From Ophiura sarsii (taxonomy: Eukaryota > Echinodermata > Ophiuroidea > Amphilepidida > Ophiuridae): a stretch of 64,000 nt of DNA. The stretch lies in NCBI GenBank assembly GCA_035610835.1, contig CM069449.1, positions 42,862,768 through 42,926,767 of the forward strand, read 5' to 3'. The translations under genes and the position numbers were made by a program. The notes under the pieces were generated by a model. That model did no database searches. It was not told the origin of the DNA and was given only the letters and a program-made list of their open reading frames with translations. Position 1 is the stretch's first letter; every line of letters starts with the position of its first letter. This document shows positions 1 to 11,518 of the stretch, one piece after another.

Positions 1-78
1 CCATGGTTCAATGCACGCAATAAGGTCAAATGGCCGTTTGAAATCGTGCACAATTCTTTTTGATTTACCCTGTATAGC
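1..78 (+). mobile_element. end fragment of a mariner-like TIR repeat
   Basis: The first 78 bases are closely related to 45974-46040 (both start CCATGGTTCAATGCACGC and end in an A/T-rich stretch followed by CACCCTGTA or TACCCTGTA). The reverse complement begins TACAGGGT, the form of a Tc1/mariner-type terminus with a TA target. The other end lies outside the window. The assignment to mariner is inference from the terminus only. Confidence 0.4.
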
Positions 79-1340
79 AACTGAACACTTACTCGTAAGT
101 GAGTAAATTATTATTGTCCTCTCTCCGCGACCGTAGTATTCCCGTCTTAATCCATGTCAAATGGTGACACATCGCTGCAGGAGTGCATATTCCACTGGTT
201 GAAAACGCCCCCAGCGTCTGAAGATAACAATAATGACGCAATATTGTTATTTTTTATAATGATAATCATGATGTAGCAATAGTTGAAGCCATCCCGAGTG
301 CCTTATAAATAAAGGGTTCAACAAAAGAAAGTATACCACTTTGTTTATGTCATTTTGAGTAACATTCATTTTCTTTTTTACCCAGTTTATCAAAGCTTCC
401 CAAAATCGACGTTGTGCCACTTTTACAGAAATATTGATTATGAGCATCAAAACGATACTAACATTGGTCTATCCATGGGCATTAATCGTCTTCAAACATT
501 GGAGTGGGCATTTGACCAGAATTGTTTAAAAGAGGCTGAGGAACAAAATTAATGATGTCCTTGGAATATATATGTGGTAAGGTATTTCTACGATCAGTTA
601 TTCTGGGATCCCTCTGAAGTGCATGCCGCACGATATCAATGTGTTACTGTGTCCTGCCACTTTTCATACCTTAGTCTTCCAGAATGTTCTGTATTCATAT
701 TACTGGTGCTTGTTTGTACCACCAAGTATTTCCAATACTCCTTTGTAGGTGTATTCCTAGATGGTACGTGAGTGTTCGGGAAATGAATAGCACACTCTCT
801 GGTGACTTCTGCTGGACTTCTCGTTTCATGATATTTTAAGACCATGAACACCCTCTTCTAATGAAAATTGAGGCCGCACCCAGCCGTCTGTATTGTTTTG
901 AAAATGTAGGCCCAATAAACATTTGGTGAAACCTCGTCCAAAGGACTGGTTCGAATCATGTAACAAACATCTTTATATTTAGTTCTGCTTGGATACACAG
1001 GCACTCATTCTATTATTTAAACCTATTCAATCTCAATACAAAAATGTTATTTTGCATAACACTGGTAAAGGGAAATAGTACAAGTGGAATTTGTATCTTT
1101 GGAGTAAACATTTGAAACTGTAAAGTGGCACAACATCGATTCTGTGTAGCTCTAGTTAATTGTACATATCTCAGGATTGACAAATCCGAATCAGATGAAA
1201 TAAGCAGCATATGAAAGCCAGGTGTTTAGTCTTTCAATATGTGCAAACATTTTACACCAAATATTAGAACTTCATGGTCAACAAGTTGGGTAAACACGTG
1301 CACCCTTTTTTTAGGGACACCCGGTACATTGCCGAGCAAT
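79..1340. other. unassigned stretch, no gene recognised
   Basis: No open frame here resembles a known protein; the short frames have no conserved motifs and lie on both strands. A small hairpin TTACTC-GTAAGT-GAGTAA at 87-104 recalls the TTACTCG palindromes at 26.1, 46.1 and 49.0 kb. I see nothing else. Confidence 0.5.
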
Positions 1341-1341
1341 C

Positions 1342-1462
1342 GCTACGTGAACGTTTCGTACGTTTGGTGTAGGTTGCTTATTCATCAGCTGTTCGGCCAT
1401 ATACGGCGCTTAAATTCTTAATAAGAAGAAACCTACACCCAACGTGCGAAACGTTCACATGG
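1342..1462. repeat. imperfect palindrome, about 40-bp arms
   Basis: The left arm (about 1346-1384, GTGAACGTTTCGTACGTTTG then GTGTAGGTT) pairs with the right arm (about 1419-1458, AACCTACACCCAACGTGCGA then AACGTTCAC). The spacer is about 35 bp. AAGGCCCTGTCACA at 1492-1505 just downstream resembles the terminus of the MITE family arrayed at 5551-7390, so this may be a relic of a related foldback element. Confidence 0.65.
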
Positions 1463-1679
1463 TGAATGCTCAACGTATGCATAGCGTATTTAAGGCCCTG
1501 TCACATATTAGCGAATAGAGCTAACATGTGCCCGACGTTTTGGAAATATGGGCGTACATTCGTGTAAATTTGTCATTCGCTCGTGACATGCGGTCAACAA
1601 AAAAGGAACTAACTAGCGAGGTAATAAATACGTTCTTAACTCCAAAACTATAGCTCCAGCACAGGCGCGGTGCTACCAG

Positions 1680-1706
1680 CCCCCCCCCCCCCCCCCCCCC
1701 CCCCCC
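1680..1706. repeat. poly(C) run, 27 bp
   Basis: Uninterrupted run of 27 C, followed by a purine-rich A/G simple stretch to about 1775. It is one of about ten long C or G homopolymers in the window. Confidence 0.9.
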
Positions 1707-1836
1707 TACATGATTTGCAAAATAACGAAAAAAGGAAAAGAAAAAGAAAGAAACAGACAAAGAAAGAAAAAAAGCGGAGGGGATTGTGTTTATCTTGCTT
1801 ACATTTCCGTGGACCCGGACCTGTCAACACACCGAC

Positions 1837-1890
1837 ACACTGAGGACTTCGTGTAGACTGAGGACTTCGTGCAGACTGAGGACCTCCTAA
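1837..1890. repeat. three-copy 18-bp tandem repeat
   Basis: Three consecutive 18-bp units of the form AGACTGAGGACTTCGTGC at 1837-1854, 1855-1872 and 1873-1890; the last is the most diverged. Confidence 0.8.
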
Positions 1891-2029
1891 GGCCATGGTT
1901 TAATAACGCTAAGAACGCCATGTTTGACCATCTTATTGGAGTACATAAAAACAAATACAAACTGCCATCTCTCAACATGCCATTTTTAACAATCCGCGGT
2001 GATTTAAAGCCCCGGTATCAATTTGTTTA

Positions 2030-2150
2030 AAGGAGGTGCCCAGCAAGCACAACATTGCGCGTTGTATGTTAGAAAAGTAATTATCGAGCCTAAATCGCGT
2101 AGTTATATAAAACAAAACATCATATTTATCATAAAAATGATTTTTTTAAA
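2030..2150 (+). repeat. dispersed repeat related to 30.9 kb
   Basis: AAAGGAGGTGCCCAGCAAGC followed by a conserved stretch (TGTTAGAAAA, TATCGAGC, AACAAAACA) matches 30880-30990 in the same order, and 31360-31500 in reverse orientation. No coding capacity was seen. Confidence 0.6.
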
Positions 2151-2280
2151 AATCACGGTGATTGTAGGTCCCAGTATCAATCAACGTTCGGGGGGCAATT
2201 TTTACTCTAATTTTACTTACATTTTACTTACTTTCCGTCCATTTCAAGACGTCAGTCGGGGAATCGGAAGTAAATTAGTA

Positions 2281-3349
2281 TGGCCGTGTGTTTTGAACTC
2301 GCCACCCTTACCGTTGCATGTCCAGATTTTTACATTTTACACCATCTGAGATTCGAATTAGCATATCTATATTAGCAATAACTATTTGTTCTACCCCATA
2401 AAAAGTATATATTTTCTGAACGGTAATCTCACAAAGAATCCAAATATGCTATTGGAATTTAGATAAGACCTAATGGTAACATTGTTGTGATTAAGAATGT
2501 TAAAAAAATATCGATTTTTTCTTTCTTCATATTTTGATTTAAGCTCAATAATAATTGTATACCTATCCCAATCATAATTTTACTGTGCATATTTAAGTTC
2601 CTCATGCAATTACCCATCAGAACATAATAGTTGTTAATGGTAAACATGTTGAAATATACTATATCGAGAAGTAAATGAGCACAAACGTTTAAATTTCATA
2701 TTTATTAGAGTTTACAAGTATATTTTTTTTGGTATGCACCCTATCCTGATGTAAACGGCATTTTTGAATTCCCCTATTTGAGAGCTTTCCAAAAATGTAT
2801 AATTTTGCTATCATCGGTTAAATATTTCTTTTGTTATAGTCATGTATGTAAAACCGATGAATTAGGGCAAGTTCACTGTGTAGCGAATAGGGGAAAAGCC
2901 AAGGACAACGCAATCGATTCATGATTACAATTGTTGCACAATAGTTGTCACATTTGTTGAAACAGAATCTTATAGAATATAAAATAATCTATAAAATGAG
3001 AGCAAAATCATGTTTGTACCATACAGGGATGAGGAGTTACAGTAAATTGAATGTAGAATTGGGAACATTTTCTATATTCCCCATAGAGATTGCACACAGC
3101 GCCGCCGCCACCGCCGCCGCCGCCACCGCCACCCCTGACTTTCACAACATAATCAATCATATCTCTGCCAAACATTTATAGAAATACCTGATTTATTTAC
3201 ACAATGTAGCTATATAAATAGGCACCTGACACCTCAACCATAGCTGTACCACATTTAGTTGTTGAGTTAATAGAGAGAGATGGATGATTCGTCACCAAAA
3301 ATGCAACGCCACCACCCTTTTTGGGTGGTGAGTTCAAAACACATGGCCG
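2281..3349. mobile_element. TIR MITE family TGGCC, copy 1
   Basis: The left terminus (TA)TGGCCGTGTGTTTTGAAC at 2279 and the inverted right terminus GTTCAAAACACATGGCCG(TA) ending at 3351 define a 1.07-kb non-coding element flanked by TA. Related copies lie at 21106-21852 and 40876-41878. A GGGTGG block next to the right terminus and a GCC-rich tract (3100-3135) are internal. There is no transposase frame, so it would depend on an enzyme encoded elsewhere. The TA target fits the Tc1/mariner/IS630 group but does not prove it. Confidence 0.75.
3100..3135. repeat. GCC/GCCACC microsatellite
   Basis: G+C-rich trinucleotide tract inside MITE copy 1. The equivalent tract in copy 3 (41045-41122) reads GGC/GGT on the plus strand and is twice as long, consistent with the opposite orientation of that copy. 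Confidence 0.85.
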
Positions 3350-3431
3350 TATACAAATAGCAAATTTCCGCGAGCTACGCACGCATTATGTCCATAAATA
3401 TTACTTAATTATGGCACGATTCATATGTATA

Positions 3432-4083
3432 CATGGTGAGTCAAAAAACTGCAATAGTGGAAAGAATCCATTTTGTTTTCCTTGAATTTTAAAACTTTTT
3501 TGAATTTTAAAACTTTCTTGAATTTTAAAACTTTTTGTGAAAAAATGGAGTCGATCGGATTTCCGTTTGTCTTTGGTGACACTCTTTGCCGGACACTCCA
3601 ATTTACGTGTTTGTCTACGAACACAGTGATTTGCAATTGCAATTGCACACGTTGCATTTTCATATTTGAATATCCCGCCAACAAAATATTGGAAAGGCTC
3701 AGTTTTGCATCCAAATTTAGAACATTATAAGCAATTCATAGCATGGGTGAGGTAAATTGATCGTGTTAACTCACATGTAAACAAGAAAGGATGCATTAAA
3801 TTCCAATTACATAGCGAATCTACTCAAGTTTCCAGATTTGAAAGGGAGACACATTTTGCGATCTTATGCATGCTTCGGGGTATCTCATGGACAAACGTGT
3901 GAAATTGTTGCACGGCTAAAAATGTACACCAAAGGGAAACGAAAAATGATATTGACTTCATTTTTTCACACAAAGTTAGTAACAAGTAGGGTATTCTTAT
4001 AACGGTTAAACATTTTCAAACTTCAACTCAGTTTTTAACAAAAATGGCTTCTTTCTACTGGTGCATTTTTTCGACTCACCCTG
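3432..4083. mobile_element. Tc1/mariner-type non-autonomous element, 652 bp
   Basis: The left end (TA)CATGGTGAGTCAAAAAA (TA at 3430-3431) and right end TTTTTTCGACTCACCCTG(TA) (TA at 4084-4085) are inverted repeats with a TA duplication, typical of Tc1/mariner relatives. The interior is non-coding; three 18-bp TTGAATTTTAAAACTTTT units lie near the left end. Confidence 0.75.
3482..3536. repeat. three-copy 18-bp A/T-rich tandem repeat
   Basis: TTGAATTTTAAAACTTTT is repeated three times with one or two changes inside the element at 3432-4083. It explains the KFKK-rich and LNFKTF-type open frames here, which are not genes. Confidence 0.85.
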
Positions 4084-4372
4084 TAGTTTTTACGAACAGA
4101 TAATCGGGCAAATCAAATGGTGTAAGGTCACTTGGTCGATAGGCCTCGTTGCACCCCCACTTGGGATATGCAGCTGCGTGTCCAAATGGAGGGGGCGGGG
4201 AGAGGGGGGGGGGGGCGCTGGCTGATATAATTCAAAAGCTTGGAGGGGAATTAAAGCATTTTATATACTTTATTCTTTCCAATTTCAATGCGTCAAACCA
4301 AACGTATACAAAAAGTGTCACGCCCATTTGAAACCAAAATATACATTATTTATAGGCAGAACTGAGTATATA

Positions 4373-5058
4373 CAGACCGTAACAAAAAAAGTTATACAAT
4401 CGCAATTTTATTTTTAATTCAATGTTAAAATCATGCAATGTCAAAATCTCTTACACTCTGTGTTAAATTCCGTTTTGGCCACCAGAATCATTTTATTTGG
4501 TCTTTTTAACTACTTGCGTTTAAAAGTTATGACCAATCTACTAAGTCGTCTTGAAATCGGGTTGGGCCACTTTCACAATAATATCATACAATCTTGCTTG
4601 TATAAATTAAATGGTTAGAGTATCATGCAAGGAACATTAGGGAGAACAATATAATTCTTTTTTCAAATAGTTTTATTTCATTTGAATAAATAAATTCATA
4701 AAATAAATAAATAATATTTGTAAAGACCTAACCTTCTTTGTAATACTTTTAACCACTTGAAACGAACCATTGTTGTCTAACAAGGGCGCTCTACTGCTAT
4801 GTTCCTGGTTCGATTCCATTCATATTCATCCCAGTGATTTTACCATTGATTAAACCAAAGTGGCCCAGGTGATTTCGTGACTACTTTAGACAATTGATCA
4901 TATCTATGCTTACCGACCATCGAGTGTCATGAAACAAAGCTTATTCGAAAGCTAAGAAAATTTCCCTTGCAGGCCATTAAAACTTGAAACAGAAATACTA
5001 CAGGAGATATTTTTAATATTTTTTTCAAAACTGTATAACTTTTTTTTGTTACAGCCTG
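4373..5058. mobile_element. Tc1/mariner-type non-autonomous element, 686 bp
   Basis: The left terminus (TA)CAGACCGTAACAAAAAAAG and right terminus CTTTTTTTTGTTACAGCCTG(TA) are inverted repeats flanked by TA (4371-4372 and 5059-5060). The element interrupts a G-rich dispersed repeat: GGAATTAAA...TTTTATATACTTTA occurs both at about 4248 and about 5110. The interior contains no transposase-like frame. Confidence 0.75.
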
Positions 5059-5550
5059 TAGAAACAAATATTCGCGCATGGGATGGGGGGAGGGTACTCT
5101 TTTTCGGGGAATTAAAAGGTTTTATATACTTTAATCCAATTTCAAGGCGTCAGTCGGGGGAATCGAAACCTAATTCGTATAAAAATAGTATGAAAAATCA
5201 TGGTCGGAAAATATATAAATAGCTTCATTTTGGTACGTGATAACAATTTATTTACTTAAATCAAGAAAATATCAGTATATATGCACACTTTCTTTCTCGC
5301 ATATAACGAAATCACTGTCTAACTTTGATAAAAATCCGATATTGATTGGAAATGAAGTGATGGCTTTTTGATAAAATATCGGTCAAAAGTACACCCCAAA
5401 TCGCACCAAATAGGTTCGAAAATTGAAGAAGACAAAAATGTTAGGAGGGGGGCATATTCCCCTCAAGCACTCCCTGTCCGCGTTACCGCGGAGGGCGGTG
5501 CTTCGCACTGCTCCGCACCGCTTTTTTAGTCACCTTTGGGTTTGTTAAAG

Positions 5551-7390
5551 GCCCTGTCACACCATGACGTATCGCCTGAACGTATGCTGACGTACACAAA
5601 AAATAGCTCGAAAATTGTCAGAGTCCAAGAACGTCCAACTTCCCAACGAATTGCAATATTTTGGTTTTTATCAATGATAGCTAGCTATTTTTAGCAGATA
5701 AACATCAACGTATACCAACTTACGAGTAACGTACGCCGAGACATTTTGAACATGCTCAATAATTGTTTGCGGGCTCGACGTGTTCCAAATTGTCACAGCG
5801 TATCACAGCGTGCTCTTAACGTAAACGACGTATCTCCAACTTACCCCTAACTTATATCAGCGTACACCAACGTACACCAACGTATTTTCGATATTTACGC
5901 ATACGTTGGCATACGTTCAGGCGATGTCACACCATGGCGTATCGCCTGAACGTATGCCGACGTATACCAAAATATTCCTCGAAAATGTTCAGAGTCCAAG
6001 AACGTCCAACTTCCCAACGAATTGCATATCGTTGCTATTCTTTCAAAACCTCGTATCTCAACACACAAAAAATTGCAGGAGGATGAAAAAAAAGAAAGTT
6101 GGAGATCGAGGTTTTGAAAGAATAATATCGTTATTTCGTCATTTAATCAGTCCGTATATCAATTCACGCCATTTGCAATAACATCTCACCTGTAGTCCAC
6201 AAATTTGCTGCGAAATATCAAGAATGTTGGAAGTTTCCCCTCAGCACATGGTCAGCACCTGTGTTTCAAAACCTCGTATACATACGAGGTTTTGAAACAC
6301 AGGGGCTGAAAAAGCAAAATTGTTCTGTCTTCTGATTGGCTGTGGCAAATAAAAACATTACCATCATTTGTATAATGTCTCTGACATCATGATAAACACA
6401 AATAATCAATTTTGAGGAAAGCTGGAGATACGAGGTTTTGAAAGAATAGCGACGATATGGGCCTGTCACACCATGGTGTATCGCCTGAACGTATGCCGAC
6501 GTATACACAAAATATCTCGAAAATTGTCAGAGTCCAAGAACATCCAACTTCCCAATAAATTGCAATATTTTGATTTTTATCAATGCTAGATAGCTATTTT
6601 CAGCCGATGTACACCACCAACGAGTAACGTACCTCTAACGTATGTCAGCGTATGTCAACGTATGTCTAACGTACCACGAACGTACCGGGAACTTATGCAG
6701 AACAAATTAAGCACACGTTGAGTACGCCGAGAAATTTTGAGCATGCTCAATAATTTTTCGCGGGTTCGACGTGTTCCAAATTGTCACAGCGTATCACAGC
6801 GTATCACAGCTCACAGCGTATCACAGCGTGCTCTTAACGTAAACGACGTATTTCCAACTTTACCCCTAACTTATATCAGCGTTCACCAACGTACACCCAC
6901 GTATTTTCGATATTTTTGCATACGTTCAGGCCATACGCCATGGTGTGACAGGGCCTTTAACCTTGACTTTAACGTATGCCGACGTATACACAAAATAACT
7001 CGAAAATTGTCAGAGTCCAAGAACGTCCAACTTCCCAACGAATTGCATTATTTTGGTTTTTATCAATGCTAGATAGCTATTTTTAGCCGACGTACATCAA
7101 CCTATACCAACTTACGAGTAACGTACCTCTAACGTATGTCATAGTATGTCAACGTATGTCTAACGTAACACGTAGTAAGCACACTTTGAGTACGCCGAGA
7201 AATTTTGAACATGCTCAATACATTTTCGCGGGCTCGACGTGTTCCAAATTGTCACAGCGTATCACAGCGTGCTCTTATTGTAAACGACGTATCCCCAACT
7301 TACCCCTAACCTATATCAGCGTACACCAACGTACACCAACGTATTTTTTGCATACGTTGGCATACGTTCAGGCGATACGACATGGCCCTT
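5551..7390. mobile_element. array of about four copies of a roughly 400-bp MITE
   Basis: A unit beginning GGCCCTGTCACACCATGRCG and ending with the inverted form (CGCCATGGTGTGACAGGGCC) recurs at about 5551-5925, 5926-6025 (truncated), 6460-6958 and 6962-7390. Shared internal landmarks are TCAGAGTCCAAGAACGTCCA, CTTCCCAACGAATTGCAATA and GTGTTCCAAATTGTCACAGC. Only the third unit keeps a nearly complete right end. Where unit 1 meets unit 2 the two termini are fused through a shared GTCACACCATGG. Unit 2 is cut by the foldback at 6026-6458. Open frames here are translations of the CGTACACCAACGTA-type internal repeats, not genes. Confidence 0.75.
6026..6458. mobile_element. foldback element inside the MITE array
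   Basis: TTGCTATTCTTTCAAAACCT with CGTATCTC at about 6030 is inverted at 6425-6455 (GAGATACGAGGTTTTGAAAG with AATAGCGA). A nested inner hairpin, TTTCAAAACCTCGTATACAT and its mirror, sits near 6264-6300, and a further inverted motif at 6100-6130. The element is non-coding. Confidence 0.6.
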
Positions 7391-7399
7391 AAACAACAC

Positions 7400-7690
7400 T
7401 CTCCCATAGGTCGGTCAACATGTTTAACAATGTATTGTGCATGTGAACATTTCCACTGATCCATCACACACGGTGAACAGTATATTATATACGGATATAG
7501 AGGTAAACTAGACTATCCCACAAGAGAATGATATTGCAATGACAAATTAAGAGACATGAAATTGATAAAAATGCCACAAGATCATGTTAAATAAATGGTC
7601 GTGGCAGTTTCGGAGGGGTCCACGTCATAAGGGTTATTACCCATAACGTGTATTTTTCCATACTATAGGCCTACCACGAGTGCGGTAGTC
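7400..7690. other. unassigned 290-bp stretch
   Basis: No coding frame and no clear repeat was identified between the MITE array and the TAGTCATAA region. Confidence 0.4.
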
Positions 7691-7785
7691 TCTGTCTGAT
7701 AGCTCGCTAGTCATAAAAAGAGGATCATCAGTCATAAGGCCCGCTCGTTAAAATGATAAAGAAGGTCCGGTATAAACATTATATA

Positions 7786-8395
7786 CGACGGTCATTCAAT
7801 AAGTTCTACCTCCTACATCATAACTTTGCTATTATATAAGCCAGTCTATTACACAATTGTAGCATTGAATCCCAGCTACAAATTCATAGTAAATTGGTGT
7901 GAGTAGTGGTTGTACTTTTCCAGCAATGCAGTAAAAATCAAACGTCCATTTAGTGCGACGGAAACGGCTAAAAGACAGCCAAATATCTCCTATAGACGTA
8001 GCATTACATTCGAGTTGATATTATACTATTTTCAAGCCTACAAAGGCTAATATTGCTTACGATCTGATTTATTCATGATAATACAGTATTATATTCAGAA
8101 AACATCCATTGTTTTCTATTGTCAGTATTTAAACCGGGCTGTTATATCGAATCATGCAATACGGAGAGAAAACGAAAAAAACATGTGTTTATCTTTAGGG
8201 TGATTTTCCGTGTCCGTTGTCCAAAGTCACTCTCTTACAGTGATCGCATCATAACAAAAGTAACAGGTATCAATTATCATTTACTATAAATGTAAAGCTA
8301 TGAGTCAGAGCTATAATCATGAGAAATGTTATGATGCTGACATTCATATTAGCGATGTTATGAGTTAGGAGGTAGAACTTATTGAATGACCCTGG
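7786..8395. mobile_element. mariner-type non-autonomous element, copy A (610 bp)
   Basis: Termini (TA)CGACGGTCATTCAATAAGT and, inverted, (TA)CCAGGGTCATTCAATAAGT are flanked by TA at 7784-7785 and 8396-8397. A second copy, split by about 5 kb of other sequence, occupies 49520-55024. There is no intact transposase frame. TA duplication plus this terminus supports Tc1/mariner. Confidence 0.75.
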
Positions 8396-8534
8396 TAAAA
8401 AGGTCCGCTTGTCATAATTTTACTAACAAGTTCGCTAGTTATAATACACACTAAGGGGCGCTATAGTCATAATATAAATAAAGGATCGCTTGTCATAAAA
8501 TACCGGTCGCTAATCATTATTTAAAAGTGTTATA

Positions 8535-8638
8535 ATTAGGTTAGAGTAAGCGTAATAGTAATTATTAGGGTAATGATTAGGGTAATGGTAAGGGATAGGG
8601 TAAGTGTTAGGGTTAGGGTTAAGTTTAGGGTTAGGGTG
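8535..8638. repeat. degenerate interstitial telomere-like repeats (TTAGGG)
   Basis: TTAGGG-related units: ATTAGGGTAATGATTAGGGT, then GTTAGGGTTAGGGTTAAG and TTTAGGGTTAGGGTG. This is far from a perfect array. Related ATTAGGGTAATTATTAGGG motifs appear at about 32500 and 37030 inside the long inverted arms. Telomere origin is possible but not shown. Confidence 0.6.
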
Positions 8639-9109
8639 TGTCTAATGGACCTTTCTCACATTATGACTAGCGAAACATTTTGTAATTAAGAGTAGCGGAT
8701 CCTTTTTAATATGACTCTTGACTACGGACCCATGACAAAAGTGTACAGCACTAATTTGCTCAAAACATGTTGAAGCACCTATTGTACTCTGTTGCTAGGG
8801 CCAAAAACCTTGTTATTGTTTTGATGCAGGGAAGTATGTGAACGTGCACTATGATGCAAATAATATAGGTGAAGTCTCCATACATGGGTGTGCACTCAAG
8901 CAAAGCTCGTAGCAACCGGTCTGAGAAGCTGTGTGCTCGAACAACCATGTTTTGGTAATCTAATGTGAACAGAATGGTGATGTGTTTGCACCTAATGCTA
9001 TACCGTATTTTTATTTTGACTAGCGAACCCTTTTCCATATTATGACTAGCGAAACTATTTTGCTACTATGACTAGCGGGCCTCATGACTGAAGAACCTTT
9101 GTTCATAAT

Positions 9110-9335
9110 ATGATCGTGATTACAATGGGTGTATGTTTTTTTATATCATCATCAGTCGTGAAGGTGAAAAGATACAAAAACACAGTTCTACGTTCTATGG
9201 ACTTCAAGTATATGGTCGGTCGGTCAGGAGGGGTGTTTTTAAGTGGATTTTAAAAATGATTAATTGTTTGTACACCGACTAAATTTAGGACAACATATGA
9301 TATGACACTTTTACTAACGATGTTCTTACATTTCC
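9110..9335. other. unassigned stretch
   Basis: No gene-like frame or repeat was recognised except short A/T-rich sequence leading into the palindrome at 9336. Confidence 0.35.
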
Positions 9336-9493
9336 AAAACGATTTCACTTAAAAATATGAATTTAAACAAATAAAATATGTTTATAGAAAAAGTGTCAAA
9401 TTATAACACAGCCCACATTATAGTCTTAATTTGACACTTTTTCTAAAAACATATTTTATTTTTTTAAATTCATATTTGTAAGTAAAATCGTTT
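9336..9493. repeat. long A/T-rich palindrome, about 65-bp arms
   Basis: AAAACGATTTCACTTAAAAA through AGAAAAAGTGTCAAATTA on the left is mirrored by TAATTTGACACTTTTTCTAA through AGTAAAATCGTTT on the right, with a spacer of about 20 bp. The strong foldback suggests a MITE relic; no TSD could be assigned. Confidence 0.8.
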
Positions 9494-9640
9494 AAACAAA
9501 CAAACAAACTGGTTGAGAATGTTTCCTTTGATTATTTTTGTAGAGATCTTGGCGTATGATATGTTAACACTTTCCACGCGGTTATTAGTTTCACCATAAT
9601 ATGTGACCTAACACGATTTAATGAGGCACAATGAGGGTAA

Positions 9641-9788
9641 TATGAATATTGAGTTAGGGAGCACATCAAAACTCGACCGCGCGGCAACCGCCGGTTCCGC
9701 CCGGTTGGACCGCATATCATTGTTTAGAACAATAGAAACCGGCTGCAACCGCACGGCGGTCGAGTTTTGATGTGCTCCCTTATTCATA
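9641..9788. repeat. G+C-rich palindrome
   Basis: GGGAGCACATCAAAACTCGA (about 9657) is inverted at about 9760-9779 (TCGAGTTTTGATGTGCTCCC). Outer ATGAATA and TATTCAT extend the arms. The core is rich in CCGG and CGCGCGG, unlike the A/T-rich surroundings. Confidence 0.8.
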
Positions 9789-10157
9789 TCATGATAATAT
9801 AGATGGTGTGACCGGTGACGTAGTGCCCGGTGGTTTGCGTGCGCACCTACAGGGAACGGTGCTTTAATTCACACTTGATTGATCATTACTTACCCTGCTT
9901 ACGGTGTAATAGTGCAGTAGCCCTGTTATGCATCCCTAAGCACAATGAGAGACCCGGTACTAAATCTGGTTGCCCGGCGGTTTGCGTGCGCACCATAAGG
10001 GCATGTGCTTTTTAAATTGGCGCTCAGTGATGTGTGTTTTGCTTTCATATAGTAATGTATGCAGTAGTCATGGACTAGTACCTCTAGCATGTCTTTAGAC
10101 CAGGCGCTAATCAATTTGTAAACACTACTGATGTAAACAACGGTCACCTCATCTATA

Positions 10158-10260
10158 GGCCGTATTCTCGTACGTGTTTCAACGCGGTTTTAGGCTAAAC
10201 ACGCGTTTAACTTAGATTTTAAACACATCGTTTAACTTCAGCTTATTTGCCTAAATTTAC
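10158..10260 (+). mobile_element. solo terminus of the GGGCCGTATTCTCGTAC family
   Basis: GGCCGTATTCTCGTACGTGT, with CGCGGTTTTAGGCTAAACAC downstream, matches the terminus of the element at 20761-22011 and the partial copies at 16104 and 39390. No second end was found nearby. Confidence 0.5.
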
Positions 10261-10315
10261 CTTAACAGAAATCTGTTTCTTCAATTAATTGAGACGATGA
10301 AACAAAAGATTCAAT

Positions 10316-10765
10316 TTTGGTCAGCAGGGGTGTTTATATTTCTTCTCCGGTAGTTTTATTTGTTCACTGCTGAATTACTTATCATGCAAATGGAAGATTT
10401 TGTTGATGAATTCTATGTCAGTTTTCACAAACGTCATTCCAAAACAAACATGCGGAAAAAGAGGCCGAATTCTGCTACCAACCGCCAACTAAAGTGGGGC
10501 CGCATGTAGTTTCAGCCTTCTGATTGGCCAAGAGTCGCGTGTCACACCCTTGTATCGTGCCAGCACCACTCTGTCAACTATTAGGGATGGGCAATTACAT
10601 ACACTTCCTCACACCATGTGTGTGATCTATCTGTTATAAAATATACACATTTTTTCTTAGCCTTTGATTTGATTCACGGTACTGATCTCCTTTATGAATG
10701 ACGAAACGCTAAATATGGCCCTCTCTAGCATTATTTCCATTTCACCTACATACCTCTAGAGGGCG
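10316..10765 (+). repeat. dispersed repeat family H, copy 1
   Basis: About 450 bp (GGGGTGTTTATATTTCTTCT to AGAGGGCGGCATTATAC) align through their length with 61100-61562, including GAGGCCGAATTCTGCTACCA and GGGCAATTACATACACTTCC. It is non-coding. From about 10765 to 11260 nothing was recognised. Confidence 0.75.
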
Positions 10766-11261
10766 GCATTATACTTTTATTTACATCTTTAATTGATCCC
10801 GATTCCCGACTACTAAACAGTAGACCAGCCAAAGGCAATAAATGTGTTCACAAATATTTTATCACGGCATTCTTTGTTACAGCTTGTCGTCCAGGCTAAA
10901 TAAAGTGCTCAAATAGTTTAAGTTTTTTTGCGTTTTCTGTGCACATTCTATCTTTGAACAATGTACTATCCACCAATAATCAGTTCGACGTCATTTAATG
11001 TATATTTAAGGAATAATTCGTACCTAAAGCTGCTAAAATAAAAATAAAATAAAGGCACAAAAGGGCTCTTTTCTCATTTTTATAGTTTTATTTGCCACTT
11101 ATATTCACTAGTTGATTCATCTATCACATGATGCTTGAATAAATCAACAAACTAGTTTGACATGACATGGTCTATGACATTTATAGATATTTGTATGATG
11201 ACAAATAGGGTAAAATTTAACATTAAAGGGGCATTCAAGGGTTATTTAACATGAGTGTATA

Positions 11262-11518
11262 TAATAGAAAAGAGATGGTACTATCCCAAAAATTACAAAG
11301 ACCTGCTTGCCGAATGGAGGAAGTACTTCAGTTCATTGCTAAATAATGACCGCGGTCAAACTCCATCCAATCTACCATCACCTGCTGCTCAGGATCTACC
11401 AAACCTAATTAACCCTCCCACACTTGAAGAGACTCAGGAAGCAATTAGTCAAATGAAGCCCAACAAAGCTGCAGGTCTTGACTGTGCAATCACATCAGAA
11501 GCACTCCAAGATGGCGGT
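11262..11518 (+). pseudogene. fragment of RTE-like LINE ORF
   Basis: A 257-bp piece, truncated at both ends, of the same LINE family as the copy at 13870-16078. It encodes the linker just before the reverse transcriptase (DLLAEWRKYFSSLLNN, then MKPNKAAGLDCAITSEALQD) and matches 14415-14664 almost base for base. It stops abruptly where the AAACCTGG-type palindromic repeats begin (GACAAAGTTTATCG). No TSD is visible. It is not functional on its own. Confidence 0.85.

Larger units (their letters stand above)
7690..9110. repeat. degenerate CGCTAGTCATAA repeat region with inverted halves
   Basis: Short motifs of the form CGCTAGTCATAA recur left of about 8530, and the inverse TTATGACTAGCGAA recurs at about 8660, 9015, 9045 and 9070. 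The halves are thus roughly inverted about the telomere-like block. The left half is interrupted by the mariner-type element at 7786-8395. No gene was seen. Confidence 0.55.
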
